Assembly (NCBI GenBank): GCA_964532005.1
Contig: CAZHER010000007.1
Coordinates: forward strand, 1 to 58,763
DNA length: 58,763 bases
DNA from: CAYQEU01 sp964532005
GTDB taxonomy: Bacteria > Patescibacteriota > Doudnabacteria > UBA920
Direction: 5' to 3'
Under the pieces are notes generated by a model. It searched no databases, was not told where the DNA came from, and saw only the letters and a list, made by a program, of their open reading frames with translations. The position numbers and the translations under genes were made by a program. Below, piece after piece: positions 57,888 through 58,763 of this stretch (its first letter is position 1; the number at the start of each line of letters is the position of its first letter).

Positions 57888-58763
57888 TTATATGGATAAT
57901 AACGCTTGCTGGTAGTTTATAACTTTTTCTTTGCTATCAAAATTTTTTAAATATATATAATTCAACAATCTGTAAGCAAAATCAAATCCTATCCTCTTTC
58001 TATTGTTGTCCCGAAAATTGGTCAAAAATAAAGAAAAATGTTTATCTCTAGCTTTTGCTAATTCTTTATTAAAAAGTTCTATTAATTTTTTTTGTTCCTT
58101 AATAGATAATTGTCTTTTCAGAATAAAATAAGCCATATTCCTTGATGTTTCTTTACCTACTAAACCATATACTCTATATTTTCTTATATTTTCTAACTGG
58201 ATTTTTTTACCATTTTTACTATCAATTGCTCTTAAAAAAATAATATTATTCTTGATTGCATTTTTTACGACACTGTCAACTTTATGTTCTTTTATAGAAT
58301 TAATATTATTAAAAGCAAGGGGTATACTAAAAGAACCCTTTTTTAAATCTTTTAAAGTAAGTCGATAGATCCCTAATACATTTCTTGCTGAATTTATTTT
58401 AGCGATAAACTCACCGCCTAATTGCCATCCATATTGTTTTTGCAATTTTACTTTAATTGTATAATTATCTGGAAAAACATGGGCGCTAAAATTTACTTCT
58501 TTTTTAGGAATCTTTTTCTTCTTATAATGAAAAGATACAACATTGTATGTAGTGTCTGAAAAAACCTGAGTGGTAAAAATATTTAATCTTGTAATTTCAA
58601 ACTTTTCAAAAAAGATGTTTCTTATTTTTTTAGAATTTTCTGCTGACAAGAAATTTAAAGGTACAATAATTATTCCTTCGTTACTGTCGATTATCGCATT
58701 CAAAGAAACTTGATATAAATCTTCAAAAATAATATTAATATTATCAAAATACAAATCTTTTAT
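57888..58763 (-). CDS. C-terminal part of an N6-adenine DNA methyltransferase-like protein
   Basis: The frame is open to the right edge (IKDLYFDNINIIFEDLY), so the gene is partial and the TTG at 58754 is an internal Leu rather than a start. The segment NEGIIIVPLNFLSAENSKKI and the following LNIFTTQVFSDTTYNVVSFH are typical of the part after the NPPY motif in type II/IIG adenine methyltransferases; NPPY itself would lie outside the window. A target-recognition-like region follows. It ends 3 bases before the restriction-like gene. Very AT-rich. Confidence 0.6.
   Translation of the reverse strand: MKDLYFDNINIIFEDLYQVSLNAIIDSNEGIIIVPLNFLSAENSKKIRNIFFEKFEITRLNIFTTQVFSDTTYNVVSFHYKKKKIPKKEVNFSAHVFPDNYTIKVKLQKQYGWQLGGEFIAKINSARNVLGIYRLTLKDLKKGSFSIPLAFNNINSIKEHKVDSVVKNAIKNNIIFLRAIDSKNGKKIQLENIRKYRVYGLVGKETSRNMAYFILKRQLSIKEQKKLIELFNKELAKARDKHFSLFLTNFRDNNRKRIGFDFAYRLLNYIYLKNFDSKEKVINYQQALLSI

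Overview
The window reads like a chromosomal segment of a small-genome bacterium of the Candidate Phyla Radiation (Patescibacteria, Parcubacteria-like). This is inferred from gene content and style. Genes are tightly packed and mostly on the minus strand. There is a class II B12-dependent ribonucleotide reductase with a corrinoid adenosyltransferase but no B12 synthesis. Surface proteins include an abundant S-layer-like protein, a lamin-tail-domain protein and LCP and L,D-transpeptidase envelope enzymes. Competence genes (comEC without nuclease domain, dprA) are present, and there are many small membrane proteins of unknown function. UGA is used as a stop, so the genetic code is standard. Three 10-N scaffold gaps interrupt mutM, der and a gene at the right edge.

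Layout. 1-5 kb: end of an efflux adaptor gene, its AbrB-like regulator, a TPR membrane protein and the S-layer-like gene. Behind these lies a 600-base non-coding region that folds into a branched RNA. 5-10 kb: cupin protein, tRNA-Pro and tRNA-Gly, a secreted protein, HU, a 34-codon small gene, the lamin-tail protein, nusB and rpmF. 10-12.3 kb: groES-groEL under CIRCE. 12.3-17.9 kb: methyltransferase, nucleotidyltransferase-like protein, small unknowns, mutM, rel and an HsmA-like membrane protein. 18-22.5 kb: hisS-comEC-cyclophilin-ndk, with hisS behind a histidine leader-peptide attenuator. 22.6-27.6 kb: an orphan gene of unlike composition, then nrdR-nrdJ-cobO under tandem NrdR boxes. 27.6-33 kb: class II photolyase and a three-gene split dikinase operon (one ATP-grasp protein plus two paralogous phosphohistidine-domain proteins). 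33-38 kb: lepB, a HisRS paralogue, rpsU, a YqeY-like gene, ftsA and ftsZ. 38-50 kb: LCP protein, der, ABC transporter, pth, a non-coding RNA gene, dprA, topA, NDH-2-like oxidoreductase, tRNA-Lys, L,D-transpeptidase and an rRNA methyltransferase. 50-55.7 kb: hrcA-grpE-dnaK-DUF3467-dnaJ under CIRCE. 55.7-58.8 kb: a TlpA-like thioredoxin protein and an AT-rich, probably acquired restriction-modification locus that runs off the window.

How the genes work together. Heat-shock genes form an HrcA/CIRCE regulon. Deoxynucleotide supply is governed by NrdR and depends on scavenged corrinoid. HisRS appears tuned by histidyl-tRNA charging. Division (FtsA/FtsZ), protein export (LepB) and translation genes share one operon. 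The least familiar items are the hisS attenuator, the split dikinase with two substrate modules, three transcription units that carry structured RNA and no protein gene, and the repeated placement of a -10 box 6 or 9 bases before an ATG, which implies leaderless or nearly leaderless mRNAs.
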